From NCBI GenBank assembly GCA_011087605.1, contig JAALLE010000002.1, positions 1 to 64,000 of the forward strand: a stretch of DNA of 64,000 nucleotides, read 5' to 3'. A program made the translations under genes and the position numbers. The DNA is from Hyphomicrobiales bacterium. GTDB taxonomy: Bacteria > Pseudomonadota > Alphaproteobacteria > Rhizobiales > Rhizobiaceae. The notes under the pieces are model-generated. The model was not told the origin of the DNA. It did not search any database and saw only the letters and a list, made by a program, of their open reading frames with translations. This document shows positions 8,760 through 17,375 of this stretch, one piece after another (the stretch's first letter is position 1; each line of letters begins with the position of its first letter).

Positions 8760-9533
8760 ATGAGTGAAATCGTCCGAATTGAAAACCTGCACAAAAGCTT
8801 TGACAAGCTGGATGTTCTCAAAGGCATCGACCTGTCCGTCAGTGCCGGAGAGACGATTGTGCTGCTGGGGTCCAGTGGCTCCGGCAAAAGCACAATGCTG
8901 CGCTGCGTCAATTTCATGGAAGTGCCCAGCGATGGTCGAATTTATCTGCATGGCGATCTGATCGGCAGCGAGCAGAACGGTCGCATGAACTACCGTGAGA
9001 GCGAATTATGCACCCTGCGCACCCGTATCGGCATGGTGTTTCAGCACTTCAATCTGTTTCCCCATATGACGGTGGAACAAAATGTCATGGAAGGGCAGCT
9101 GACTGTTCTCAAGCGCAGTCAGACAGAGGCCAGGGACAAGGCGCGAGCCCAACTTGAACGGGTTGGCCTTGCCGACAAGGCTCTTGAATATCCGGCGCGG
9201 CTCTCCGGCGGCCAAAAACAAAGGGTCGCAATCGCCCGCGCCCTCGCCATGGATCCGGACGTGATGCTTTTTGATGAGGTGACATCGGCGCTCGACCCGG
9301 AACTGGTCGGTGAAGTTCTCAAGACCATGCGGCAACTAGCTGAAGAAGGCATGACCATGCTGGTTGTGACCCACGAACTTGGTTTTGCCTATCACGTGGC
9401 GAACCGGGTTCTGTTCCTCAGCGATGGTGCGATTTTGGAACAGGGAGAGCCGCAGCAGGTTCTGAAGGCTCCGAAAACAAAGAGAATGCGCGAGTTTCTC
9501 GACGGACACTCGCTGTTCAAACTGCCTGATTGA
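8760..9533 (+). CDS. Amino acid ABC transporter ATP-binding protein (GlnQ/HisP family)
   Basis: ATPase of 257 residues driving the transporter. Walker A is GSSGSGKST near residue 38, the Q-loop is in VFQHFNLFPHMTV, the signature is LSGGQKQRV, Walker B is VMLFDEVTSALDPE, and the H-loop is in VVTHELGFA. The spacing and the segment FNLFPHMTVEQNV are typical of the polar amino acid family. The Walker B proline is replaced by valine, which is seen in other members. It starts 2 bases after the permease. Confidence 0.93.
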   Translation: MSEIVRIENLHKSFDKLDVLKGIDLSVSAGETIVLLGSSGSGKSTMLRCVNFMEVPSDGRIYLHGDLIGSEQNGRMNYRESELCTLRTRIGMVFQHFNLFPHMTVEQNVMEGQLTVLKRSQTEARDKARAQLERVGLADKALEYPARLSGGQKQRVAIARALAMDPDVMLFDEVTSALDPELVGEVLKTMRQLAEEGMTMLVVTHELGFAYHVANRVLFLSDGAILEQGEPQQVLKAPKTKRMREFLDGHSLFKLPD

Positions 9534-9570
9534 TACAAACGACAAATTTAAATGGAGAAGGAGAAAACCC

Positions 9571-10413
9571 ATGAAGAAAATAATCGGCATGATTGCCGCA
9601 AGCCTGGTGGCCCTGTCGGCCATAATGGCGGCGTCGATCTCTACGGCAAATGCTCAGTCCACCTGGGAGACGATTCAATCTAGTAAAAAGCTGCGCATGG
9701 GCGTTACCCAGGCTCCGCCGTGGTATTCCAAAAACCCAACCACCGGGAAATGGGACAGCGGTCTTATTGTATCGGTGGGCCAATCGATGGCCGATGAGCT
9801 GGGTGTTGAACTGGAAACGGTTGAAGTGACCTGGGCCACTGCAATTGCAGCGCTGCAAGCCAACAAGATTGACATGATGTTCCTCGACGCGACTCCGAAG
9901 CGGGCGATGGTCGTGGACTATCCTTTCCAGCCGCTGCTCTACATTTCGCTAGCGGTTCTGGCGCGCGACGACCTTGCGGCAGAAAAATGGTCCGATCTCA
10001 ACAAGGCCGGTGTGAAAGTGGCTGTGCCACAGGCAACCAGCATGGATGCGTTCCTGACACGTAACATCCCAAATGCCGATATTCAGCGGTTTCCAAACAA
10101 CGGAGCGGCACTGGCGGCATTTCAGTCCGGCCGGGTTGATGCTGTATCGTTGTTTCATCCGCCCCTGCTTGCGGCGCGCAAGAAGTTCGGCAGCGGCAAA
10201 CTTGTCATTCCAACTCCGGCATTCAGCTCGCCGTCATCCATCGCGGTACGACGTGAAGCAGACAAGACCTTTCGCGATTGGATCAGCCATACGATCTTGT
10301 ACTACTACGAAACTGGTCGCACCCAACGCTGGTATGAAGAGTTCCTGACCACTTTTGGTCTGGATCCAAAAGCATCGCCGGTAATTCAGCGTGAATTGCT
10401 GTTTGCAAAATAA
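9571..10413 (+). CDS. ABC transporter substrate-binding protein (SBP_bac_3 family)
   Basis: Periplasmic binding protein of 280 residues. The signal peptide is clear: MKKIIGM, a hydrophobic core, and probable cleavage after STANA before QS. The mature part has the family segments LRMGVTQAPPWYSKN and ANKIDMMFLDATPKRAMVVDYPF. The start has GGAGAAGGAGAA just upstream. An unusually perfect hairpin follows the stop, as is common after binding-protein genes where it stabilises this mRNA segment. The ligand is not evident; an amino acid or a zwitterionic sulfated compound would fit the neighbours. Confidence 0.9.
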   Translation: MKKIIGMIAASLVALSAIMAASISTANAQSTWETIQSSKKLRMGVTQAPPWYSKNPTTGKWDSGLIVSVGQSMADELGVELETVEVTWATAIAALQANKIDMMFLDATPKRAMVVDYPFQPLLYISLAVLARDDLAAEKWSDLNKAGVKVAVPQATSMDAFLTRNIPNADIQRFPNNGAALAAFQSGRVDAVSLFHPPLLAARKKFGSGKLVIPTPAFSSPSSIAVRREADKTFRDWISHTILYYYETGRTQRWYEEFLTTFGLDPKASPVIQRELLFAK

Positions 10414-10421
10414 TGATGATT

Positions 10422-10448
10422 GCGGGTGGCAGATTGTCTGCCACCCGC
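10422..10448 (+). terminator. Perfect 12-bp hairpin after the binding-protein gene
   Basis: GCGGGTGGCAGA, loop TTG, TCTGCCACCCGC: a 12-bp stem with no mismatch, 9 bases after the stop codon. There is no T-tract, so it is better read as an mRNA-stabilising or attenuating hairpin than as a complete intrinsic terminator. The next gene starts 20 bases later. Confidence 0.6.
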
Positions 10449-10467
10449 CCAATGACAGTGGGACCGC

Positions 10468-11397
10468 ATGACTGAAACCCAAATATCGACCCATGATGCG
10501 CCAGCAGATGATCGAAATGACGACATAAAAATATATGTCAATGGCGACATAGTTCACCGCGACCAGGCGATGGTCTCTGTCTATGACAGCGGCTTTATGC
10601 TCGGTGATGGTGTCTGGGAAGGGTTACGTTTGTATAACGGCCAGCTTTCCTTCCTCGAAGAACATCTGGACCGGCTGTATGAAGCAGCAATCTATATTGA
10701 CCTGGATATTGGATTATCGCGCGATCAGCTGACAGAAGCGGTTTGGGCGACGCTCGAAGCGAACGATATGCAGACTGACGCGCATGTGCGTTTGATGGTT
10801 ACGCGCGGCAAGAAACGCAAGCCTTTTCAACATCCCCATTTGAGCGTGTTTGGTTCAACAATCGTCATAATTGCGGAACATTCAAAACCGGATGAGAGCG
10901 TTGTCGAACGCGGAATTCGTCTGCATACGGTGCCCCATCACCGCGGGTTGCCGCTTACTCAGGACGCGAAGCTCAACTCACATTCCAAACTCAATTGCAT
11001 AATAGCTCTGAACCACGCCATCAGGGCGGGGGCAGATGAAGCCTTGATGCTCGATCCCTTTGGCTTTGTGAATACGACAAATGCCTGCAATTTTTTCATT
11101 GTCCGCAAGGGCGAAGTTTGGACGTCTACCGGTGATTATTGCATGAATGGAATCACCCGTCAGAAAGTGATTGATCTGTGCCGCAGTGAGGGCATTCCGG
11201 TTCATCTGCGCAATTATTCACTGGTCGATACCTATGGGGCAGATGAAGTTTTTCTGACCGGTACATTTGGCGCTCAGACACCGGTATTTGAAATTGATGG
11301 ACGTATTATCGGTGGAGGTACTGCCGGACCTGTGTTCCATCGCATTCGCAAAGCCTATAAGGCGCTCATCGCCGAACAGAACTCAGGAACTTCATGA
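10468..11397 (+). CDS. Class IV aminotransferase (BCAT / D-amino acid aminotransferase fold)
   Basis: PLP enzyme of 309 residues. The N-terminal part has VNGDIVHRDQAMVSVYDSGFMLGDGVWEG, split by family knowledge into the fold-type IV start and the active-site entry. The Schiff-base lysine should be the one in NSHSKLNCIIAL. The stretch ALMLDPFGFVNTTNACNFF normally carries a Glu next to the PLP ring nitrogen; here the position appears to be Thr, which some homologues share. FLTGTFGAQTPV near the C terminus is also conserved. It follows the transporter, and the regulator gene overlaps its stop by ATGA. It likely transaminates the imported compound or a breakdown product. Confidence 0.85.
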   Translation: MTETQISTHDAPADDRNDDIKIYVNGDIVHRDQAMVSVYDSGFMLGDGVWEGLRLYNGQLSFLEEHLDRLYEAAIYIDLDIGLSRDQLTEAVWATLEANDMQTDAHVRLMVTRGKKRKPFQHPHLSVFGSTIVIIAEHSKPDESVVERGIRLHTVPHHRGLPLTQDAKLNSHSKLNCIIALNHAIRAGADEALMLDPFGFVNTTNACNFFIVRKGEVWTSTGDYCMNGITRQKVIDLCRSEGIPVHLRNYSLVDTYGADEVFLTGTFGAQTPVFEIDGRIIGGGTAGPVFHRIRKAYKALIAEQNSGTS

Positions 11398-12080
11398 CAG
11401 GTGTGGCCATTCTCAAACCGGTTGAAGACAAAACACTTCGAGCACAGGTTGCGCAGCAGATATTGTCGATGGTCACTGGTGGGCATTTTCTGCCGGGACA
11501 GCGGCTCACCGAGATCAGTCTGTCAACCCAATTGCAGGTGAGTCGAGCGCCCCTGCGAGAAGCGATCCGCGAACTTGTTGACGGAGGCATACTGATTTCC
11601 GAACCCTATAAGGGATTACGGGTTCGGCCCGTCAGCGTTCAGGATTTGGAGGAATTATACTCCATGCGCACCGCATTGGAGCAATTTGCTTTTCGTTTGG
11701 CCTGGAATAAGCGAAGCGAAGCAGCGTTGCAGGATCTTGGCGACCGATACGATCGATTGATCGAAGTTCAAACCAGCGGCGATCAAGCCAAAACAGTGGA
11801 TTGTGAACTGGCGTTCCACTCCTGGGTCTATGAATTATCCGGGCACGCTTTGCTGCAATCGCAATGGCAAAGATTGTTGCCGCTCGTGCAAATTTATATG
11901 TCGCTGCATTTCAAGACCCATGGTTCCCACGGTCAGTTCAAACACATGACGACTGAGTATCTGGAGCTCGCACGGGGCACATCTCTTGACGCTATTCAGG
12001 ATCACATTGTCGAACACATGCAGCAGGGTTTGGCTTCAGTAAAGTCGACAGATCTGATCGATGGAAGCGGCGGTGGATAG
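11394..12080 (+). CDS. GntR family transcriptional regulator (FadR/FCD subfamily)
   Basis: Regulator of 228 residues. The N-terminal winged helix-turn-helix is seen in QILSMVTGGHFLPGQRLTEISLSTQLQVSRAPLREAI, split here only for description; APLREAIRELV is the recognition helix. The all-helical FCD effector domain follows (EELYSMRTALEQFAFRLA, then histidines in FHSWVYELSGH and HIVEHM that often bind metal). It overlaps the aminotransferase gene by ATGA. The palindrome at 7338-7351 is a good candidate operator, making this the local regulator of the sulfatase and transporter genes. Confidence 0.9.
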   Translation: MTGVAILKPVEDKTLRAQVAQQILSMVTGGHFLPGQRLTEISLSTQLQVSRAPLREAIRELVDGGILISEPYKGLRVRPVSVQDLEELYSMRTALEQFAFRLAWNKRSEAALQDLGDRYDRLIEVQTSGDQAKTVDCELAFHSWVYELSGHALLQSQWQRLLPLVQIYMSLHFKTHGSHGQFKHMTTEYLELARGTSLDAIQDHIVEHMQQGLASVKSTDLIDGSGGG

Positions 12081-12157
12081 CTGCGCCGCTCGCGCCATTC
12101 TGCAAATCGACCCGTTCATGCTAGCATCGCCATTGGGTGAGCATAGGGGCGTCGCAA

Positions 12158-13006
12158 ATGAACAGCAATCAACAACAGGCAGATTATTGGAGTTCGGAAC
12201 CGGGCCGCAAATGGATCACATTCGAAAACGAACTGGACCTGGTATTTGAAGCCGTTAATGCGGCGCTGATCCAACGCGCCAATCCGCAACCGGGTGAACA
12301 CGTCCTGGATATTGGATGCGGGACCGGCGCAACCGCCAGAGCTTTTGCCCCGCATCTTGCACCGGCCGGTTCAATCACAGCATTGGACATTTCCGAACCA
12401 CTGCTTGAACAGGCTAGATCTCGCGCCGTTGAAGGCGCCGTTACATCACGGTATCACCTGGTCGATGCGCAAAATGAAACAATCCCGGACGCTCCCTTTG
12501 ATCTGGTGACATCCCGGTTTGGAGTAATGTTCTTTTCAGACCCGGTGGTCGCATTTAAAAACATTCGCGAGCATTTGAGGCCCGGAGGGCGTATGGTTGT
12601 CGCGGCATGGTCGAACATCTCCGGCAATCCCTGGTTTGAAGAACCGCGAAACGGTGCTGTTGACCAGCTTGGCCCGATGGACGCCTCCGACCCACATGCA
12701 CCCGGCCCGCTGGCGTTTCAGGATATCGCGCGTGTCACCGGCCTGTTAAAGGATGCTGGTTTTCAAAACGTCGTCGGTGAAGAGACGGTGGTGACCCTGT
12801 CCCATCCGGGCCCGTTGGAACGGGTGGCGTCGCTTGCCTCCAATATTGGACCAGCGGCTCGGGTGTTGAAAAAATACAAAGGTGGGCCGCAGGATATCGA
12901 GGCGATCAAGAGCTTTGTGCACAAAAAGTTTCTGCCCTTTGAAACTCCTGGGGCGGTACTGATACCGGCTCGGTTAAATTTCTTTCTCGGCGAAAACGCT
13001 GATTGA
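12158..13006 (+). CDS. Class I SAM-dependent methyltransferase
   Basis: Methyltransferase of 282 residues. Motif I is VLDIGCGTGATARAF, the acidic residue of motif II is in ITALDISEPLL, and motif IV-like LVTSRFGVMFFSDP follows. The C-terminal region resembles the ubiquinone/menaquinone methyltransferase group, but the substrate is unknown. I chose the ATG with AGGGG about 9 bases upstream; a GTG 21 bases earlier lacks such a site. It lies 77 bases after the GntR gene and points toward a convergent GST gene. Confidence 0.85.
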   Translation: MNSNQQQADYWSSEPGRKWITFENELDLVFEAVNAALIQRANPQPGEHVLDIGCGTGATARAFAPHLAPAGSITALDISEPLLEQARSRAVEGAVTSRYHLVDAQNETIPDAPFDLVTSRFGVMFFSDPVVAFKNIREHLRPGGRMVVAAWSNISGNPWFEEPRNGAVDQLGPMDASDPHAPGPLAFQDIARVTGLLKDAGFQNVVGEETVVTLSHPGPLERVASLASNIGPAARVLKKYKGGPQDIEAIKSFVHKKFLPFETPGAVLIPARLNFFLGENAD

Positions 13007-13035
13007 ATTACCCACTCGACTGTCAGCCTGATCGT

Positions 13036-13049
13036 ATATCGATCGATAT
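13036..13049. repeat. Short palindrome between convergent genes
   Basis: ATATCGATCGATAT is a perfect 14-base palindrome in the 49-base gap between the convergent methyltransferase and GST genes. There is no T-tract, so its role is unknown. Confidence 0.35.
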
Positions 13050-13055
13050 TGTCAA

Positions 13056-14057
13056 TCAGTCGTCATAATGCTCCGACACATGATCCGATCGCGCGATGCC
13101 AGGCCAGTCAATCGCGGCGGTACGGAAGGCGGGCCGCTCGCACAGGCGCGCCGCGTAGGAAGCGACACCGGGTTGAGGCTTCGCATTCAGCTGATGTCCG
13201 CCATCCCATAAGAACGACATGCCGAGCCATTTCAGTCGAAACAGCGAAACTGCCCAGATCACATCAGCCAAGGTAAAACGGTCGCCGCATATCCATTCGC
13301 GGTTATCAGCCAATCGCTCTTCCAGACCGGCAATGATCGTCACGATTTCGTTGACTGATGCCCGCATCAATTCCGGCGTCGCCACGAAGTTTCGCCCAGC
13401 CTCTTCCTTGGCAATTTTGGCGTCGTAAGCTGCGACCAATGCTGGTTCATCGAAGACCATGTCGCGCGCGGTTTTGATCTTTTGAATTTTGCGATCATGA
13501 ACGCCCGACATGCCCTTGCTAAGGCGTTCGGGGCGGAAGTCCACATCAGGATGAGCCCCATACAATACCGCAACATGAGGCGTTGCATCCACAATCGCCA
13601 GCTCTCGGGCAACGTCGTCAGCCAGATCAGACGGAACAAGCGCTCCCAAAGGTTCTGTCACTTTGTCGATATGGCGGCAAATCGTAACGCTGTCCACGAT
13701 CACAATGCCAGCTTCATGATCAACAAGAGTTGGCACGACTGCGGGATCAAATCCTTCGGTGTCAACACTTGATCGACCTGTGTATCCGGTGGCAAATTCC
13801 GGATCGGATTGGGCCGCCAGTCTAAGCCGAACATATCCAGGATCGTAATTGCCCAATTGCGGCATCTGAAGGTTGATGTCATGCGAGATGTAGGCGGCAT
13901 TCTTTTCGGCCAGACATGCCCGCACTTTTTGTGAACAAAGCGAAAAGGCGAAGTGATAAAGCTCAAATTGAGGTGCTCCGGAACCGATGGTCCGGTTCAT
14001 TTCAACATCGGTCAGCGGCGCGTTTGCACCTGCGACCAACTCTTCCAGATCAGTCAT
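13056..14057 (-). CDS. Glutathione S-transferase-like protein, long form
   Basis: GST-fold protein of 333 residues, about 110 longer than a standard GST. The thioredoxin-like domain starts at FELYHFAFSLCSQKVRACLAEKNAAY, where a Ser or Cys would be the glutathione-activating residue, and includes VVPTLVDHEAGIVIVDSVTI, the cis-proline and Glu/Asp-Ser glutathione-binding part. The all-helical domain is near the C terminus (WICGDRFTLADVIWAVSLFRL). The extra residues lie between the two domains. A second GST gene lies 29 bases upstream on the same strand. It may work on an electrophile or formaldehyde released by the nearby demethylase-like enzyme; that is inference. Confidence 0.8.
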   Translation of the reverse strand: MTDLEELVAGANAPLTDVEMNRTIGSGAPQFELYHFAFSLCSQKVRACLAEKNAAYISHDINLQMPQLGNYDPGYVRLRLAAQSDPEFATGYTGRSSVDTEGFDPAVVPTLVDHEAGIVIVDSVTICRHIDKVTEPLGALVPSDLADDVARELAIVDATPHVAVLYGAHPDVDFRPERLSKGMSGVHDRKIQKIKTARDMVFDEPALVAAYDAKIAKEEAGRNFVATPELMRASVNEIVTIIAGLEERLADNREWICGDRFTLADVIWAVSLFRLKWLGMSFLWDGGHQLNAKPQPGVASYAARLCERPAFRTAAIDWPGIARSDHVSEHYDD

Positions 14058-14086
14058 CTGTTATCGCCTTCCACAAATTAGGCCGG

Positions 14087-14824
14087 TCAAAGATCACGCT
14101 CGGTGCCGGTGTCGATTACATCTGCCAGCTTAAAGCTGGGTCGCGACTTCATCCGTTGGTAATAGTCCTCCAGCGGTGTATCGGACCACCACTCGTCAAG
14201 CTCATGAATTATCAGGCGCGCCAGTGCCGCTGTGGCGAAACTATCTGCCAAAGAATATTCCTCGCCTGCCAGATAGGGCTGAAGACTTACCGCGTCGATC
14301 ATCCGATCCACGAGCCCGCGTGTAGCATCAAGATGTTGTCCAACCTGGTCGGGGTTTCGAAGCAAGTCCTGAAATCGGCGATTTCCTTCCAGCCGTGCTT
14401 TTGTCGTATCTGCAAGATCAGGACGATCCTGCGCCAGTTGTTGTAGGAATTGACCCCGAGCAATGATCTGTGGCGCTGTTCCGTCAGCATCCAACCGGTT
14501 TCGATAAAGCAGGACGCCATAGTGCAATGCCATGATGTCCTTCAGCCAGTTCTGCACGGTGTCGTCGTCAGACAAGTCGGGCCCAGTCATGGTTTGAGCC
14601 CTGTTCACGATGTTAATTGTATCGGTCACAATCTCATCGTCGATGCGAAGTGTGGGAACGACGGCGCGCGGATTCATCGTGACATACCAAGGCTCAAACT
14701 GCTCATTGGTATCCATGATGTCGATCTCTTGGCGGCGAAAATCCAGACCCTTTTCAATCAGCACAAGCCGCGCCATTTGGGAGCAGATTGAACTTCGATG
14801 GTCATACAGTGTCAATTCTGGCAT
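14087..14824 (-). CDS. Glutathione S-transferase-like protein
   Basis: GST-fold protein of 245 residues. LTLYDHRSSICSQMARLVLIEKGLDF opens the thioredoxin-like domain; AVVPTLRIDDEIVTDTINIV carries the cis-proline and glutathione-binding region. The helical domain ends with EEYSLADSFATAALARL. It is transcribed together with the long GST gene 29 bases downstream. The two are paralogues of different length, not simple duplicates. The substrate is unknown. Confidence 0.82.
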   Translation of the reverse strand: MPELTLYDHRSSICSQMARLVLIEKGLDFRRQEIDIMDTNEQFEPWYVTMNPRAVVPTLRIDDEIVTDTINIVNRAQTMTGPDLSDDDTVQNWLKDIMALHYGVLLYRNRLDADGTAPQIIARGQFLQQLAQDRPDLADTTKARLEGNRRFQDLLRNPDQVGQHLDATRGLVDRMIDAVSLQPYLAGEEYSLADSFATAALARLIIHELDEWWSDTPLEDYYQRMKSRPSFKLADVIDTGTERDL

Positions 14825-14927
14825 CCAGACAGACTAGCGTGATTTGGTTGGGGTGGGTAGAGCGGTTATGGAAGATCTCTCGAGACGGCGATGGAGACGA
14901 CCAAACTTTTCGCCCATAGCCGCACGA

Positions 14928-16970
14928 TCAAATTGCTCTTGCGTAACGCAGCCCGTCAAAGACTGCAGCGTGGATATTGCGGGCCGACACAGCGTCGCCA
15001 ATTCGAAAAAGCTGGAAATTTCCGTTTGCGTTGCGACACACGGTTTGCAGTTCGCCCGCCACCAGGGCTTCGTAATCAACTTCTCCACCATTCGACGCTA
15101 ATGGCTGCAGATCAAAGTATATGTCCGACAAAGGCGTGGTGCCGTGGTTTACGACGATTTGATCATAGGGCCGCTTTTCGATCAGATCCTCGCGATAATC
15201 ACTGCTGATTTCAGCAATCAACCTGTTGCCTTCCCGACTAACTCCAATCATTCGTCGGGCGATCGTAAATGTCACATCCAGCGGCTGCATTTCCCGCATA
15301 TAGGGGGTTAAATTCATACCCATCACGTCGGGCGAAATATTTCGGTCGGGTCCCATGAATTCCAGTTTGGCTCCGGATTTGGCAATCACTTCGGCTGCTT
15401 GAAGAGCCGCATGGTCACCCCCGTCATCGAAAAGCAATACGTTGGAGCCTGGTTTCACATCACCTGAAATAATGTCCCATGTGCTGACCAAAAGTTCATT
15501 GCCTTGGTTAAACAAATCGGTCTGCGCAATGCCTCCGGTTGCGACAATTACGCAGTCAGGGTCGAGAGAAGTCACGTCGTTGGCTTCGGCCCAGGTGTTG
15601 AAAACAAAAACAACATCGCGATCCAGACATTGCTGCATACGCCAGTCAATGATCGACAAGAGCTCACGACGGCGTGGGTTTTGGCTGGCCAGCAGGATTT
15701 GACCGCCCGGTTCGGCCGCCGCTTCAAATACCGTCACATCGTGGCCCCGCTCGGCGGCGACACGGGCGGCCTCCAGCCCCGCCGGGCCTGTGCCGACAAT
15801 CACCACTTTCCTGCTGTTGTCGGCCGGAGCGATCTGATGCGGGACCTCAAGTTCCCGACCGGTTGATGGGTTGTGGATGCACAGGGCGCTTTCGCCCAGA
15901 TAAATTCTGTCCAGACAATATGTTGCACCGACGCAGGGTCTGATCTTGTCTTCCTGGCCATCGATGATCTTTTGAACGATATATGGATCGGTCATGTGCG
16001 CCCGGGTCATGCCAACCATGCCCAGCTGACCACTGGCCACAGCATGGCGGGCCGTTGCGACATCGGGAATGCGGGAGGCGTGAAAGACCGGCATGTCCAC
16101 TTCAGCCTTGATCTTGCCTGCGAAATCCAGATGCGGAGCCGATTTCATCCCGGTCACCGGGATGACATCGACCATCGCGGGATCGGTGTCACAACGACCC
16201 CGGATGACATTCATGAAATCCACCAATCCATCATCACGCAGTTTTCGGACTATGCGTAAACCTTCTTCTTCACTGATCCCACCCTGGCGATAGTTTTCAT
16301 CAGCAGTTTGCCGGATGCCGACAATGAAATCGGGGCCAACGCGCTGGCGGATCGCGCGCAAAAGGCGGTCGGAAAATCGCATTCGGTTTTCAAAAGTGCC
16401 GCCATATGCATCGTCGCGATCGTTTGTGACGTCGGACCAGAACTGGTCGATTATGTGACAATAGGCCTGCAGTTCGATGCCATCGAGCCCGGCCGCCTGC
16501 ATGCGTTCTGCGGCATCTGCATAATCGCTGATGATTCGGTCGATATCCCAAGACTCTGCCGGTTTGGGAAACCCACGATGCGCCATTTCGCGTTTGGTTC
16601 CTGCCGACAGGAGAGGCAGCCAGTCGCCCGTCCCCCAATGTGCTCGTCGCCCCAGATGGGTAATTTGGATCATCACTGCGCAACCGTGGTCGTGGCACTG
16701 ATCGGTCAGCTTCCTCATCCACGGCACGATTTCGTCTTTATAGGCCAACAGATTGCCGAAGGCTGGCGGACTATCGCGCGATACAACCGCCGATCCCGCG
16801 GTCATGGTCATGGCCAGGCCGCCCTTTGCCCGTTCAACATGATAGGCCCGATACCGATCCTTTGGCATGCCGTCTTCACCATAGGCGGGTTCATGGCTGG
16901 TGCTCATGATCCGGTTTTTAAGGGTCAGGTGCTTCAGTTGGAAAGGCTGCAACAACGGGTCTTTGGACAT
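14928..16970 (-). CDS. NADH:flavin oxidoreductase / N-demethylase-like flavin-Fe-S enzyme (DgcA/StcD type)
   Basis: Two-part enzyme of 680 residues. The N-terminal half is an old-yellow-enzyme TIM barrel (LKHLTLKNRIMSTSHEPAYGEDG; QITHLGRRAHWGTGDW; HIIDQFWSDVTNDRDDAYGG). A Cys-rich linker, CVGATYCLDRIYLGESALC, should hold the Fe-S centre, though its spacing is not the strict CX2CX2C of trimethylamine dehydrogenase. The C-terminal half is an FAD/NAD module (VVIVGTGPAGLEAARVAAERGHDVTVFE, quoted in pieces by family). Relatives demethylate dimethylglycine, N-methylproline (stachydrine pathway) or trimethylamine. The small aconitase X gene ends 3 bases upstream, so these form one operon. The exact substrate is inferred only. 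Confidence 0.85.
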   Translation of the reverse strand: MSKDPLLQPFQLKHLTLKNRIMSTSHEPAYGEDGMPKDRYRAYHVERAKGGLAMTMTAGSAVVSRDSPPAFGNLLAYKDEIVPWMRKLTDQCHDHGCAVMIQITHLGRRAHWGTGDWLPLLSAGTKREMAHRGFPKPAESWDIDRIISDYADAAERMQAAGLDGIELQAYCHIIDQFWSDVTNDRDDAYGGTFENRMRFSDRLLRAIRQRVGPDFIVGIRQTADENYRQGGISEEEGLRIVRKLRDDGLVDFMNVIRGRCDTDPAMVDVIPVTGMKSAPHLDFAGKIKAEVDMPVFHASRIPDVATARHAVASGQLGMVGMTRAHMTDPYIVQKIIDGQEDKIRPCVGATYCLDRIYLGESALCIHNPSTGRELEVPHQIAPADNSRKVVIVGTGPAGLEAARVAAERGHDVTVFEAAAEPGGQILLASQNPRRRELLSIIDWRMQQCLDRDVVFVFNTWAEANDVTSLDPDCVIVATGGIAQTDLFNQGNELLVSTWDIISGDVKPGSNVLLFDDGGDHAALQAAEVIAKSGAKLEFMGPDRNISPDVMGMNLTPYMREMQPLDVTFTIARRMIGVSREGNRLIAEISSDYREDLIEKRPYDQIVVNHGTTPLSDIYFDLQPLASNGGEVDYEALVAGELQTVCRNANGNFQLFRIGDAVSARNIHAAVFDGLRYARAI

Positions 16971-16973
16971 GCC

Positions 16974-17375
16974 TTAGTCTTTCTCGATTTGGCCATTTCG
17001 GGTGATATATATTTTATCTGCAGACAAAAACGGCGCCTCCGGCAGAACCACGACGGGAATGATTGGCCAACCCATCTGCCGCGCCACGACAACACCTACC
17101 GGCAGGATCGCGTCACGACTGCCGAGAATCAATGCCCTTGGAGCCATATTTGTGTAAAACAGTTCCAGCATGACAGCGGAAGAACTGCTTGATCCGATCA
17201 TTTGCGGGATTACCAGTATTTTGTCGGCAATTGCTGTTCCCTGCTGCGGGTGCCCGGCCAGTATCACTTGCGAAGTAACGGGACTAATGCCACCCCAAAA
17301 GCTGATTGGCGCATCAAACCGCAGCACCTCGCCATGTGCTTCACCTTCGATGAGAACTTCCGATTGCCAAGTCAT
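16974..17375 (-). CDS. Aconitase X swivel domain protein (DUF126), small subunit
   Basis: 133-residue protein equivalent to the swivelling domain of aconitase, here as a separate subunit. Diagnostic segments are SFWGGISPVTSQVILAGHP, IPQMIGSSSSSAVMLEL and APRALILGSRD. The frame is open further upstream, but the ATG chosen overlaps the large-subunit stop by ATGA and agrees with family length. In two-subunit aconitase X enzymes this chain contributes to the active site and Fe-S binding. The known reaction in relatives is dehydration of cis-3-hydroxy-L-proline; mevalonate-5-phosphate dehydration is the archaeal counterpart. Confidence 0.9.
   Translation of the reverse strand: MTWQSEVLIEGEAHGEVLRFDAPISFWGGISPVTSQVILAGHPQQGTAIADKILVIPQMIGSSSSSAVMLELFYTNMAPRALILGSRDAILPVGVVVARQMGWPIIPVVVLPEAPFLSADKIYITRNGQIEKD

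Noticed and set aside
16308-17192. 294-codon open frame on the plus strand
   Set aside because: It is antisense to the flavin oxidoreductase and aconitase X genes, with no family resemblance; low-complexity codon composition of a shadow frame.
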